Below are positions 1 to 8,630 of a stretch of 55,922 bases of DNA, piece after piece; positions within the stretch are counted from its first letter, which is position 1; each line of letters begins with the position of its first letter. The stretch covers positions 1 through 55,922 of the forward strand of contig NZ_BOOB01000044.1 of assembly GCF_016863015.1 (NCBI RefSeq), in the 5' to 3' direction. Below the pieces are notes generated by a model, which did not search any database, was not told the DNA's origin, and worked only from the letters and a program-made list of their open reading frames with translations. The stretch comes from Microbispora amethystogenes. Its GTDB lineage: Bacteria > Actinomycetota > Actinomycetes > Streptosporangiales > Streptosporangiaceae. A program made the translations under genes and the position numbers.

Positions 1-936
1 ATGGCCGTGGATGTCCCCCAGGGGCGGGACCTGGACATCGCCCGGCTGAACCGGCGGTGGGGCGCGGTCAACCTGCCCAAGGCCGGGCGGGTGCGCTTCC
101 GGTGGACCAAGGATCTGCCCGGCGTCACCAGGGGCGGCCCGGCCGGGCGGATCACCGGAGCCCGCCTGGTCAAAGATGCCTTCGGGTGGCAGATCGTGTT
201 CCGGACCGAACGCCAGGTGCCTGCCCCGGCCGCCCGCCCCGGCCCTGCGGTGGGGATCGACCGGGGGATCACCGTCGCCCTGGCCCTGTCGGACGGCACC
301 ATGCGCGAGCACGGACCCTGGCTGCGCGACGGCGAGAAACAACGCCTGCGCCGGTTGGAGAAGACCTCGGCCCGCCAGCGCCGCACGCGCGCTCCCGGCC
401 GGCCCATGTCCAGACGGCTGGCCCGCACCTATGACCGGATCGCCCGGCTCCGCGCGACAGCCAAGCGCCGGGCCGTCGACTGGCAGCACCAGACCACCAC
501 CGAACTCGCGCGCACCTACGGCGTGATCGTGGTGGAAGATCTGCAGATCACGACCATGGTCCGCTCCGCCACCGGCACGATCGACAACCCCGGCCGGAAC
601 GTCAGGCAGAAGGCCGGGCTGAACCGCGCCATCACCGGTGAGGCGTGGGGCCGGACGGTCACCCTGCTGGCATACAAAACCCGTGATCGCGGCGGGCTGG
701 TGGTGAAGGTGCCCGCCCCGGGCACGTCACAGACCTGCCACCAATGCGGCCACCGCCACCCGGCGGCCCGGAACGGGATCAGGTACGCCTGCGTCAACCC
801 CGCCTGCGGGTGGACCGGGCACGCCGACACCAACGCCGCGATCAACATACGCAACGCCGCAGGAACTGCGGTGTCAGGACGTGGAGACCTCGGGGCTGCC
901 CGGTCCGCGAAGCGTCAACCCCCACGCGCCGCTTAA
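1..936 (+). CDS. tnpB: IS200/IS605-family TnpB RNA-guided nuclease (5' end outside window)
   Basis: This is the C-terminal three quarters of a TnpB/OrfB protein; family members are usually 370-400 residues, so roughly 70-100 N-terminal residues lie left of the window and the ATG at base 1 is probably internal. The RuvC-like nuclease triad is intact: D87 in VGIDRGI, E179 in VVEDL and D276 in HADTN. A zinc ribbon sits between them (C246, C249, C264, C269). TnpB proteins cut DNA guided by an omega-RNA transcribed from the transposon right end. No TnpA transposase is visible. The hairpin-bearing right end follows 16 bp after the stop. Intact catalytic residues suggest an active nuclease, which is inference. 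A related fragment in inverted orientation ends the window. Confidence 0.93.
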   Translation: MAVDVPQGRDLDIARLNRRWGAVNLPKAGRVRFRWTKDLPGVTRGGPAGRITGARLVKDAFGWQIVFRTERQVPAPAARPGPAVGIDRGITVALALSDGTMREHGPWLRDGEKQRLRRLEKTSARQRRTRAPGRPMSRRLARTYDRIARLRATAKRRAVDWQHQTTTELARTYGVIVVEDLQITTMVRSATGTIDNPGRNVRQKAGLNRAITGEAWGRTVTLLAYKTRDRGGLVVKVPAPGTSQTCHQCGHRHPAARNGIRYACVNPACGWTGHADTNAAINIRNAAGTAVSGRGDLGAARSAKRQPPRAA

Positions 937-952
937 CCGCGACACGACGGGA

Positions 953-986
953 GAACCTCCGGCCTTCAGGCCGGGGAGGAGTTCAA
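953..986 (+). mobile_element. IS605-type right-end hairpin / omega-RNA 3' end
   Basis: Just after tnpB a strong imperfect palindrome (CCTCCGGCC, TTCA loop, GGCCGGGGAGG) is bracketed by GAACC and TTCAA. Position and shape fit the subterminal hairpin of an IS200/IS605 right end, which also forms the scaffold of the TnpB guide RNA. The element probably ends at or near TTCAA (982-986), because P450-like coding sequence resumes immediately beyond. Sequence beyond the end (from about 987) would serve as the guide in this model. Confidence 0.7.
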
Positions 987-987
987 G

Positions 988-2124
988 AGAACATGCGGTT
1001 CGTCGGGGGACGGCATGGCCACCTGCCCCCTGGTCAGGCACAAACGACTCCGCCGGCTCGCGCAGCCCGCCTTCCAGAGCGGCCGGATGACCGGTTATGC
1101 CCGGACCATCCAGGCCCAGGTCGACGCCGTCACCGCGACGTGGCGGCACGGACAGGTCCTGGACGTGCTGCTGGAGATGCGGTCGCTGGCCACCCGCTCC
1201 AACCTCGCGACCATGTTCTGCCGCCGCGACCTCGGACCGGAGGTCGCCGGGCTGCGGCAGGCCGTCACCGACTTCGTCGACCACCAGACCATCCTGCGGA
1301 TGATCGCCCCCGGCCTCAACCGCCTGCCCACCGGCCGCAATCGCCGCTATCGCGCGAGCGAGGCCAGGCTGCTGCGCTTCCTGGACGAGGAGATCGCCGC
1401 CTACCGGAAGGACGGCAGGGACCACGGCGACCTGATGTCCATGTTCACCACCGCCCTCGACAGCGACCGGCCCGGCGACGGCGACCGGCCCGGCGACAAG
1501 GACCGGCTGAGCGACAAGGAAGTGCGCGACACGGCCATGACCGTGCTCCTCGGCGGGATCACCGCGACCGCCGTCGGCCACGCCTGGGCCCTGCACCAGC
1601 TCTCCCAGGACTCCGCACTGGACGCCGAAGTGGCCGACGAGGCGCAGGCCGTCGCACAGCTCGGCCGGGAGCACACCGCCGCCGAGGTGATGGCCCGGCT
1701 CCCCCGCACCCGAGGCGTCGTCGCCGAGGTGCTGCGGAGGCGTTCTCCCAGCTACATCTTCCCGCGGGTGACCGTCACCGACACCACCATCGGCTCCCGG
1801 CGCATCCCGGCCGGGGCGCAGGTGCTGCTGAGCCCATACGTGCTGCACCACCAGCCCGACCTGTTCCCCTCCCCGGAGGACTTCGATCCGTACAGGTGGG
1901 ACGGACGTGACCCGCATCAGGTGAAGGGCTGGCTGCCCTTCGGGGCAGGAGAGTCCAAATGCATCGCTTACGAACTCGCCTTCATGGACCTGACGCTGTC
2001 CCTCGCCGGCATCGTCCGGTCCTGGCGCCTGCACCCCTGCCCCGGCTCCGTACGCCCGCGGCCGCGGCTGCACCTGGAGCCGCACGGCCTCACCCTGCGA
2101 CTGACCGAGCGGAACCCGCGCTGA
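988..2124 (+). pseudogene. 5'-truncated cytochrome P450, cut by the IS605 end
   Basis: An open frame of 369 codons from ATG 1015 resembles the bacterial P450 fold from the C-helix (HKRLRRLAQPAF, residues 9-20) to the C-terminus. In-frame P450-like sequence continues upstream of the ATG to the transposon boundary, so about 75-80 N-terminal residues are missing. The ExxR motif is present (E238-R241) and the heme thiolate is C316 in PFGAGESKCIA. That loop has Ser and Ala where Arg/His and Gly are usual. The I-helix reads GGITATA (180-186), lacking the usual acidic-Thr pair for oxygen activation. A small in-frame duplication (RPGDGDRPGD) lies at 152-161. Probably a decaying gene, although the frame is still open. 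Confidence 0.75.
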
Positions 2125-2152
2125 CCTGCCCGTTGAGGTGAGTGATCCCGGC

Positions 2153-3352
2153 TCACATGGCGAGCGGGTATCCCCGGGTGTCGAGGTCGAGCGCGAGCAG
2201 CTCGCGGCGGTCGTGACTCGCGAAGGTCACCTGCGGCCAGTCGGCGAACCGGCCGACGGTGCTGGAGGGGACGCAGTGCCCGGGGACGACGATCCGTTCC
2301 AGGTGCGCCAGCTCCCGCCGCTGCCGCAGCAGGGCGGAGAAGTCGAACCGGGGGGCGTCGTTGACCTTCCACAGGTCGAGGGTGGCCAGCCTCGCGACGA
2401 CCGGAGAGGCGCCCAGGGTCGCGGGATCCACGTGTGTCTCCCACAGGGCGAGGTGGCGGAGGGCGGGCAGGGAAAGCCCGGCCAGCAGGTCCAGCAGGGA
2501 GGGCGTGCGCTCGTCCGCGCCGTACGCCACGAGCGTGTGCAGCCGGGGCGCCCCCTCCCGGAGCAGCCCCGCCACCTGCCACGCGGGACACTCCAGTGCG
2601 CGCAGCCCGGGGTATCGCCCGGCGACCGGCTCTTCGGCGAGGTCGTCGCGCTGGCTCGGCAGGCACAGGTGGCTGAGCCGGTCACCGGCGGAGTAGGAGC
2701 TCAGGACCGGGTCGAGCTGGGCGGTGCCACCCCAGGTGCGGATCCGGAGCGAGCGCAGCCGGCTCATGTGCTCGCCGGCGAGCAGGCCCCGGAGCCGGTG
2801 CCGGCCCATGAGATCGATCCGCCAGGGCTCGCGCCCGGGGTCGAAGCCCAGCCGGGCCGGCGTCATGCCCTTGGCGGTGGCCAGCCCGTCGACGAGTGAG
2901 ACCACATCGTGCCCGTCGACGTACGCGTGGATCGCGGGTCCGTCCGGGATCAGGAGGAGGTGGTCGTCCAGCAGGCCGTAGAAGGACACCTGGGAGTGGA
3001 TCGCCTGGATCGCCGACCGCTCGGCGTCCCGTGCCGCCTGATCGTCCTCCCACAGCCGCAGCGCCTGTGCCCTGATGAGCTCTCCCCGGGCGCCGCCGAC
3101 CTTGGCGGCGAAGGCGAACGCGTATCCGGCGTCGTCCGGCGGGGTGCCGAGGACGCCACGCGCCGCCTCCCGCGCGCGGGGGGAGTATCCGCCGGCGACG
3201 TGTCGGTCCACGGCCAGCTCGAAGTGCACGGCGGCGACGTCCTCGTCCACGTCGTCGATCAGCACCTCGGCCCGGCTTCCGTGACGCTCGCTGACCCGGG
3301 ACCCCTGCCGTCGCAGCTCCACGCGCGTGCCGCGCGGACCGGCCAGCCACAT
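2153..3352 (-). CDS. LRR-like hypothetical protein
   Basis: A 399-residue protein of unrecognised function. The C-terminal half has repeated leucine-spaced segments of leucine-rich-repeat character (for example PALRHLALWETHVD and LATLDLWKVND). The N-terminal 60 residues alternate short beta-like segments and end in HVAGGY, loosely like WGR domains; this is weak. No signal peptide or membrane segment is seen. The ORF is open to 3490, but the extra N-terminus would overlap the neighbouring SDR gene and is low-complexity, so the ATG at 3352 (MWLAGPRGTR) is preferred. No convincing Shine-Dalgarno is present. It follows the SDR gene on the same strand, about 90 bp away. Confidence 0.6.
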   Translation of the reverse strand: MWLAGPRGTRVELRRQGSRVSERHGSRAEVLIDDVDEDVAAVHFELAVDRHVAGGYSPRAREAARGVLGTPPDDAGYAFAFAAKVGGARGELIRAQALRLWEDDQAARDAERSAIQAIHSQVSFYGLLDDHLLLIPDGPAIHAYVDGHDVVSLVDGLATAKGMTPARLGFDPGREPWRIDLMGRHRLRGLLAGEHMSRLRSLRIRTWGGTAQLDPVLSSYSAGDRLSHLCLPSQRDDLAEEPVAGRYPGLRALECPAWQVAGLLREGAPRLHTLVAYGADERTPSLLDLLAGLSLPALRHLALWETHVDPATLGASPVVARLATLDLWKVNDAPRFDFSALLRQRRELAHLERIVVPGHCVPSSTVGRFADWPQVTFASHDRRELLALDLDTRGYPLAM

Positions 3353-3440
3353 GGTCACATCGGGAGACGTCACGATGGGAATTGTCGCGCGCCGGATCGC
3401 GCGCGGGACCGGCCCGGCGCCCAGGCGCCGGGCGACCGGA

Positions 3441-4181
3441 TCAGTTCTGGGTCGTCGGGCGGATGACGATCTCTCCGATCTCCACGTCACGCGGCTGCTC
3501 GACGGCGAAGGCGACGGCGCGGGCGACGGCCTCCGGCGCGATGGCGTGCCGGTCCATGGTGCGGCGGATCTCCTCGCGGACCTCGGGATCGTCGATGGAG
3601 CCGGGGAGCTCCGTCCGCACGTAGCCCGGCGAGATCGCCGTCGTCCGCAGCACGCCGTCGGTCGACTCCTGCCGCAGCCCTTCCAGGAGGGTCCGTACGG
3701 CGTTCTTGGTCGCGGCGTAGACCGCCATCGTGGGCGTGATCTTCAGCCCGGCGGTCGACACCGTGGTCACGAGGTGGCCCTGCCCCTGCTCGCGGAAGAC
3801 CGGCAGCGCGGCGGCGATGCCGTGCAGCACGCCGCGCAGGTTGACGTCGATCATCGCCGACCAGCCGGTCACGTCGAGGTCGGCCATGGGGCCGACCTTG
3901 CTGATGCCGGCGTTGCCCACCAGCACGTCGAGCCGTCCGAACTCCGTGACGGCCAGGCCGACGAGCCCTTCGAGGTCCTCGCGGGCGGTGACGTCGACGG
4001 CGCGGGTGACGGCGCGCCCCCCGCGGTCACGGATCTGGCGGGCGATCGCGTCGAGCCGTTCCGTTCGCCGCGCGCCGAGCACGACGGCGGCGCCCCGCTC
4101 GGCGAGCAGGCGCGCGGTGGCCTCGCCGATCCCGCTGCTCGCCCCGGTGACGGCCACGACCTTGCCGCTGATGGCTGACAT
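3441..4181 (-). CDS. SDR-family oxidoreductase
   Basis: A classical short-chain dehydrogenase/reductase of 246 residues. It has the cofactor motif TGASSGIG (12-19), NAG (90-92), structural N114, and the catalytic S142, Y155, K159 in YAATK. NADP(H) use is likely because an Arg-rich segment follows strand 2 (GARRTERL). The substrate cannot be told from sequence. A good ribosome site (GGAGGAT) lies 7 nt before the ATG. The gene is divergent from a TetR regulator, and two copies of an operator-like repeat sit between them, so it is probably repressed by that TetR and induced by its ligand. Confidence 0.92.
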   Translation of the reverse strand: MSAISGKVVAVTGASSGIGEATARLLAERGAAVVLGARRTERLDAIARQIRDRGGRAVTRAVDVTAREDLEGLVGLAVTEFGRLDVLVGNAGISKVGPMADLDVTGWSAMIDVNLRGVLHGIAAALPVFREQGQGHLVTTVSTAGLKITPTMAVYAATKNAVRTLLEGLRQESTDGVLRTTAISPGYVRTELPGSIDDPEVREEIRRTMDRHAIAPEAVARAVAFAVEQPRDVEIGEIVIRPTTQN

Positions 4182-4203
4182 GAGAATATCCTCCAGATAA
4201 AAT

Positions 4204-4257
4204 GGACATGTGTCCGCTTAGGTCTGCACCCACCGTACCGGACATGTGTCCGCTTAG
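4204..4257. promoter_or_regulatory. Paired TetR operator candidates
   Basis: Two identical 18-bp sequences GGACATGTGTCCGCTTAG occupy 4204-4221 and 4240-4257, exactly 36 bp apart (start to start). Each contains the inverted repeat GGACA-TG-TGTCC. They fill the 99-bp gap between the divergent SDR and TetR genes, the classical place for TetR autoregulatory operators. Confidence 0.75.
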
Positions 4258-4280
4258 TCGCCCCGCCCCGTAGAGGACCG

Positions 4281-4832
4281 ATGAACGAACCCCGCCGCCG
4301 AGCCGACGCCACCGAGAACCGCGCACGGATCCTCCGGGCCGCACGAGAGGTCATCGCGAACGCGGACGAGGTGCGGCTCAACGAGATCGCCAAGCGGGCG
4401 GGCGTCGGCCAGGGCACCCTGTATCGCCACTTCCCGACCCGTGAGGCCCTGCTCGCCGAGGTCTATCGCACGGACGTGGACGACCTCGTGGCCGCCGCAC
4501 CGGCGCTGCTCGCCGGGCACGCGCCGCTGCCCGCCCTGGCCCGCTGGCTGGACCGGGTGGCCGAGTACGCGAGCATCAAGCGCGGGGTGTTCGCGGCCCT
4601 CGAGGTGGCGGTGTGGCAGGACCTGTCCGCGCACAGTCTCGGCCCGATCGGAGAGGCGCTGACCCTGCTCCTCGACGCGGGCAAGGCCGACGGCGTCATC
4701 CGCCCCGACGTGGACGCCCGCGACGTCATCCTGCTCGTCGGCTACCTGACCCGCCTGGAGCCCGCCGAGTGGGACGCCCGCGCCCACCGTCTCCTGGACG
4801 TCATCCTCAACGGCCTGCGCCCTCACCCCTGA
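4281..4832 (+). CDS. TetR-family transcriptional regulator
   Basis: A 183-residue TetR-like repressor. The N-terminal helix-turn-helix spans about residues 32-52 (RLNEIAKRAGVGQGTLYRHF), followed by an all-helical ligand domain typical of the SbtR/AcrR-type C-terminus. It is transcribed away from the SDR gene and shares with it the operator-bearing gap, so autorepression and repression of the SDR are likely. The ligand is unknown. The gene ends 164 bp before vgb; that gap shows no clear promoter or terminator. Confidence 0.92.
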   Translation: MNEPRRRADATENRARILRAAREVIANADEVRLNEIAKRAGVGQGTLYRHFPTREALLAEVYRTDVDDLVAAAPALLAGHAPLPALARWLDRVAEYASIKRGVFAALEVAVWQDLSAHSLGPIGEALTLLLDAGKADGVIRPDVDARDVILLVGYLTRLEPAEWDARAHRLLDVILNGLRPHP

Positions 4833-4996
4833 GCGGGCGCACCGGCGGGGGCGTGTTCCGCGCGGCTCCGCAGGGCGCGGCCGAGTCGCGCCGCGTGAAA
4901 CGGGTTGCCTTGCTTCGGCGCTGACGGGCAGGGTGTCGACGACCGCCTCGTTCCCGAGGCCGCACGAGCGCCCTCGCACTGGAAGGGACCCAGAAG

Positions 4997-5893
4997 GTGC
5001 AGCACTCCGACCGTCCATCGATTCGGGAGTTCTCGGTCGCGGACGCGAAGGCGGGTCCCTACGGCATCACGACCGGGCCCGACGCCGCGTTGTGGCTCAC
5101 CCTGGTCCACAGCGGTGAGATCGCCCGCTTGGCCGTCAACGGTGAGCTCAGCCGGTATCCCGCGGGTCCCGCCGGGTGCAGGCCGAGCGTGATCACCGCG
5201 GGCCCGGACGGGGCACTGTGGTTCACGGGGTCCGCCGACCACCACATCGGCCGGATGACCACCGACGGGACCCTCACGGCCTTCGCGTTGCCCCAACCCG
5301 GCGCCGGCCCCTTCGGCATCTGCGCGGGCCCGGACGGCGCCCTGTGGTTCACCGAGATGAACACCGACCGGATCGGCCGCATCACCACCGACGGCCGGAT
5401 CACCCACTTCTCCCTCCCCGTACAGGGAGCGTTCCCCTCCGTGATCACCTCCGGCCCCGGCGACGCACTGTGGTTCACCCTCAACCAGGCCAACGCCGTC
5501 GGCCGGCTCGACCTGGACGGCAAGGTCACGATTCACAGGCTGCCCACCGACGGCGCCGCACCGGTGGGCATCACGTGCGGGGCCGACGACGCGGTGTGGT
5601 TCGTGGAGATCGGAGCGGGGCAGATCGGCAGGCTCGGTGCGGACGGCGCGATCCGGGAGTTCCCGCTGCCCGATCGGAGCGCCAGACCCCACGCCATCAC
5701 CACCGCGCCCTCCGGAGAGGGCTGGTTCACCGAATGGGGCGCCAACCGCATCGGATGCGTCACCCCTACAGGGGTGATCACCGAGCACGACCTGCCCACC
5801 CCCTCATCGGAACCCCACGGCATCGCGATGGGCCCGGACGGCGCTGTGTGGACCGCCCTGGAAACAGGAGCGGTCGCCCGGCTGGCCCCGTGA
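4997..5893 (+). CDS. vgb: Virginiamycin B lyase (streptogramin B lyase)
   Basis: A 298-residue seven-bladed propeller protein with repeated GPDGALWFTE and IGRITTDG blade motifs. Vgb linearises streptogramin B antibiotics by elimination at the ester bond, needing Mg2+. The catalytic residues known from staphylococcal Vgb (H228, E268, H270) align here with H232, E272 and H274, all at a constant offset of four, in RPHAIT and SEPHGIA. Length equals the family norm. The start is GTG 4997 with GGAAGGGA 8 nt upstream. No signal peptide is seen, so it is cytoplasmic. In an actinomycete it may protect against self-made or neighbours' streptogramins. Confidence 0.9.
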   Translation: MQHSDRPSIREFSVADAKAGPYGITTGPDAALWLTLVHSGEIARLAVNGELSRYPAGPAGCRPSVITAGPDGALWFTGSADHHIGRMTTDGTLTAFALPQPGAGPFGICAGPDGALWFTEMNTDRIGRITTDGRITHFSLPVQGAFPSVITSGPGDALWFTLNQANAVGRLDLDGKVTIHRLPTDGAAPVGITCGADDAVWFVEIGAGQIGRLGADGAIREFPLPDRSARPHAITTAPSGEGWFTEWGANRIGCVTPTGVITEHDLPTPSSEPHGIAMGPDGAVWTALETGAVARLAP

Positions 5894-5964
5894 TCCTGCC
5901 CGCCCTCCTCACCCGGGCGGCGACAGTGCCGGCCTCGTGCGGTCGCTGAGGACCGGCGCCTACT

Positions 5965-5993
5965 CCGTTCGGTGTAGCGCGTACGGCGAACGG
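5965..5993. promoter_or_regulatory. Inverted repeat upstream of secreted protein
   Basis: CCGTTCG (5965-5971) and CGAACGG (5987-5993) form a perfect 7-bp inverted repeat with 15 bp between arms, about 100 bp before the next gene. It could be an operator, possibly of the nearby response regulator; there is no direct evidence for either. Confidence 0.3.
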
Positions 5994-6091
5994 TGCACGG
6001 TCAGGTGACGATCAATGGACGACGCGCTCCCGCCGCGGCCCGGCCTAGCGTTTCTCGTCGAGACAGCCGGATGAGAACTGGAGGAGTCGCC

Positions 6092-6514
6092 ATGAACAGG
6101 AGAGCGCTGACCGCGATCGCCGGGTTGAGCCTGACGGCCGGTCTGCTGGGATCGACCGGCGCGCCGGCTGGTGCCCAGGCCGGCACGGCCGGCGAGGCCA
6201 CTGCTGCGATGGCCGCGCCGAAGCCGCCGAAGGGCGCCAGGGCGGTGGTTCAGGTCAGCCCCAATCCCACCACCAGGCGCGGCCAGGAGGTGACGATCAC
6301 CGGTCACTGCGGCGGCGGTAAGGGGCTCAAGGCCGTGATCGCCGGGCTCGACAGGGAGCACCCGGTGCTCCGGAACATCCGCATCGTCGAGGACGACCCG
6401 AAGGGGTTCATCGCGAAGGCGACCCTCGCCTCCAGGATCGGCAACGGCGTCGGTCCTGTCCTCGTCGACTGCGGCGGCGAGGCAGGCGTGACCCTCCTGG
6501 TCACCCACGTCTGA
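6092..6514 (+). CDS. Small secreted protein, unknown function
   Basis: A 140-residue protein with a Sec-type signal peptide (MNRRALTAIAGLSLTAGLLG, probable cleavage after an Ala-rich AGA site near residues 25-30). The mature part holds two cysteines (GHCGGG and VDCGGE) that could form one disulfide across a small beta-rich, perhaps Ig-like, domain introduced by VSPNPTTRRGQEVTITG. The start is chosen at the ATG preceded by GGAGGAG with 7-nt spacing; the ORF is open further upstream without support. It lies 171 bp before a sensor kinase gene, so it might be a target or partner of that system, which is inference. Confidence 0.75.
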   Translation: MNRRALTAIAGLSLTAGLLGSTGAPAGAQAGTAGEATAAMAAPKPPKGARAVVQVSPNPTTRRGQEVTITGHCGGGKGLKAVIAGLDREHPVLRNIRIVEDDPKGFIAKATLASRIGNGVGPVLVDCGGEAGVTLLVTHV

Positions 6515-6685
6515 CCCGCACCTTCCCGCCCGGGCCGGTGAACAGATCCAGAGCTTCCGCGGTCCTCGAGCCCACCGCTCCATGCGATCACGGAAGCCGG
6601 ACATGCCGGGCGGCGTCGCCCATGTGACCACCAGGGCGACGCGGCCCGGCCGCAGACCCCTCGCCCCTCGAGAAAGAGCCTCCAC

Positions 6686-7831
6686 ATGGCCGATCCGCAT
6701 CCGGGACGCGGGCCCGCGCCAGTCCGGCACCTGGCCCGGATCACCGATCTTGCGCTTGCCGCCCTCACTCTGGTCTTCTTCGTCGCCGTGGCCCTCGCCA
6801 CCGGGGTGCGCGACCCCTGGCAGGGCACGATCCCTCTCGGTCTGCTTCTCGGAGCCCTGTTGCTGGTCAGACGCCGGTGGCCGATGACCGTGCTGCTGCT
6901 GTCGATCGGCGGGATCCTCGTCTACCACCTCACCGGGCACTGGTCCCCCGCCGGCTGGATCTGGCCGGCCGCGGTCGCCTACTTCACCGCCGCCACCACG
7001 CCACGCGTGCGCTGGGTGCCCGCCCTCGGCCTGGCCCAGCTGGTCCACTCCGCCGTCGACGCCCGCAGGGTCCTGGACCATAACCCGGTCCGCTACCTGA
7101 TCCACGTCGCGGGGGAAGGACTGCTCCTGGCGGTTCTCGTCGCCGCGGGTCTCACGTACGCCGCCGGGATGCGCTGGCGTGAGCGACTGCGCGAGACCGA
7201 CAGCCGTGCGCGCGCCGCCGAGGAACGGCTGCGTGTCTCGCACGAGGTTCACGACGTCATCGCCCACACGCTGGCCGTCGTCGGCGTCCAGCTCAACGTC
7301 GCCGCCGACGCTCTGGAGGAGGACCCGGCCGCGGCCGCCGCCGCACTGCGCCTGGCGAAGAACATCCGAAACCGGGCGATGGCCGACCTCCGCTCCCTCG
7401 TCACGGTCCTGCGCGACGACCCCGCCGGCACCGCGCCCCAGGCGGATCTGGCCTCCTTGGGCACTCTCATCTCCGACACCCGCGCCGCCGGGCTTGAGGT
7501 GACCCTCGACGAGCACGGCGACCGCGCGGCCGTCCCCGCCATCACCGCCATCGCCGTTCACCGCGTCGTGCAGGAGTCCCTCGCCAACACGCTCAAGCAC
7601 GCGGGGGCGAGCAAGGCCGAGGTGACGATCGGCTACCGGCCCCGCTCGGTCACCGTCGAGATCACCGACGACGGCCGCGGCACCCCAGGCGGCGCCGATG
7701 CCACCGAAGGCCATGGCCTGACCGGCATGCGCGAGCGGGTGAGCGCACTCGGGGGCGAGCTCACCGCGGGGCCGGTCCCCGGCGGCTTCGCCGTGCGGGC
7801 CGACATCCCTGTGGCAGGCTCGGCCGCATGA
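6686..7831 (+). CDS. NarL-type sensor histidine kinase (HisKA_3)
   Basis: A 381-residue membrane sensor kinase. About four to five hydrophobic segments cover residues 20-160 with almost no extracellular domain, as in DesK-like kinases. The dimerisation/phosphoacceptor box SHEVHDVIAH places the phosphorylated His at 189. The ATPase domain shows the N-box QESLANTLKHAG (N301, H305) and ITDDGRG (D328). The stop codon overlaps the start of the response regulator by ATGA, so the two are translated together. The signal is unknown; membrane stress or lipid state is plausible from the architecture. Confidence 0.93.
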   Translation: MADPHPGRGPAPVRHLARITDLALAALTLVFFVAVALATGVRDPWQGTIPLGLLLGALLLVRRRWPMTVLLLSIGGILVYHLTGHWSPAGWIWPAAVAYFTAATTPRVRWVPALGLAQLVHSAVDARRVLDHNPVRYLIHVAGEGLLLAVLVAAGLTYAAGMRWRERLRETDSRARAAEERLRVSHEVHDVIAHTLAVVGVQLNVAADALEEDPAAAAAALRLAKNIRNRAMADLRSLVTVLRDDPAGTAPQADLASLGTLISDTRAAGLEVTLDEHGDRAAVPAITAIAVHRVVQESLANTLKHAGASKAEVTIGYRPRSVTVEITDDGRGTPGGADATEGHGLTGMRERVSALGGELTAGPVPGGFAVRADIPVAGSAA

Positions 7832-8493
7832 CGATCAAGGTGCTCCTCGCCGACGACCAGGCACTCGTGCGGGCCGGCTTCCGCAGCCTGCTGGCGCGAT
7901 CCCGGGACATCACGGTCGTCGGCGAAGCCCGGGACGGCGACGAAGCCGTACGGCTGGCCGCGAGCACCCGCCCCGATGTGATCCTCATGGACATCCGAAT
8001 GCCGGGCACCGACGGGATCACCGCCACGAAGCGCATCGTCACCGGCCCGGCCGCTCCGGGTTGCCGCGTCATCATCCTCACGACGTTCGACACCGACGAA
8101 CACGTCTTCGCCGCCTTGCGCGCCGGAGCCAGCGGCTTCCTCACCAAGGAGGTCGAACCCGCCGAACTTCGCCGGGCGGTCGCCGCCGTCGCCGACGGTG
8201 ACGCGCTCCTGTCTCCGGGGGTGACGCGCCGCGTCATCGAGCAGTTCGCCCACCGGCAGGACCCCACGCCCGGCACGGGACAGCGGCTGACCGTCCTCAC
8301 CGCCCGGGAACTGGAGACGGTGAAGCTCGTGGCGCTCGGACTCTCCAACAACGAGATCGCCGAGCGCCTCGTCATCAGTCCGCTCACCGCCAAGACCCAT
8401 ATCACCAGGGCCATCGCCAAGCTGGACGTGCGCGACCGGGTCCAGCTGGTCATCCTCGCCTACGAGAGCGGCCTGGTACGCCCCGGCACGTGA
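7828..8493 (+). CDS. LuxR/NarL-family response regulator
   Basis: A 221-residue two-domain regulator. The receiver domain has acidic D9/D10, phosphoacceptor D55 in VILMDIRMPG, and a conserved Lys in FLTKEV. The C-terminal LuxR-type helix-turn-helix spans about residues 150-210 (LTARELETVKLVALGLSNNEIAERL). It overlaps the upstream kinase gene by 4 bp and is its evident partner. Targets are not visible, although small secreted-protein genes flank the pair on both sides. Confidence 0.94.
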   Translation: MTIKVLLADDQALVRAGFRSLLARSRDITVVGEARDGDEAVRLAASTRPDVILMDIRMPGTDGITATKRIVTGPAAPGCRVIILTTFDTDEHVFAALRAGASGFLTKEVEPAELRRAVAAVADGDALLSPGVTRRVIEQFAHRQDPTPGTGQRLTVLTARELETVKLVALGLSNNEIAERLVISPLTAKTHITRAIAKLDVRDRVQLVILAYESGLVRPGT

Positions 8494-8630
8494 CATCGAG
8501 ATCAAAGACCGGCCGCCACCGCCGACTCCCGTTATCCGTCCTTCCGTCCAAAAAAGCTCTCTCCAGACATTGACGGTTTACCACTTGTCAGGTGATCTTT
8601 ACTAGAAGAGATCATCACGGGAGGACAGAC

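Noticed and set aside
744..1910. Plus-strand frame starting in tnpB and running over the P450
   Set aside because: Arg/Pro-rich off-frame translation; it contains no P450 or TnpB motif.
8494..8630. AT-richer gap considered as a small RNA gene
   Set aside because: No stem-loop or conserved RNA motif could be recognised; it is more simply a promoter for the secreted-protein gene.
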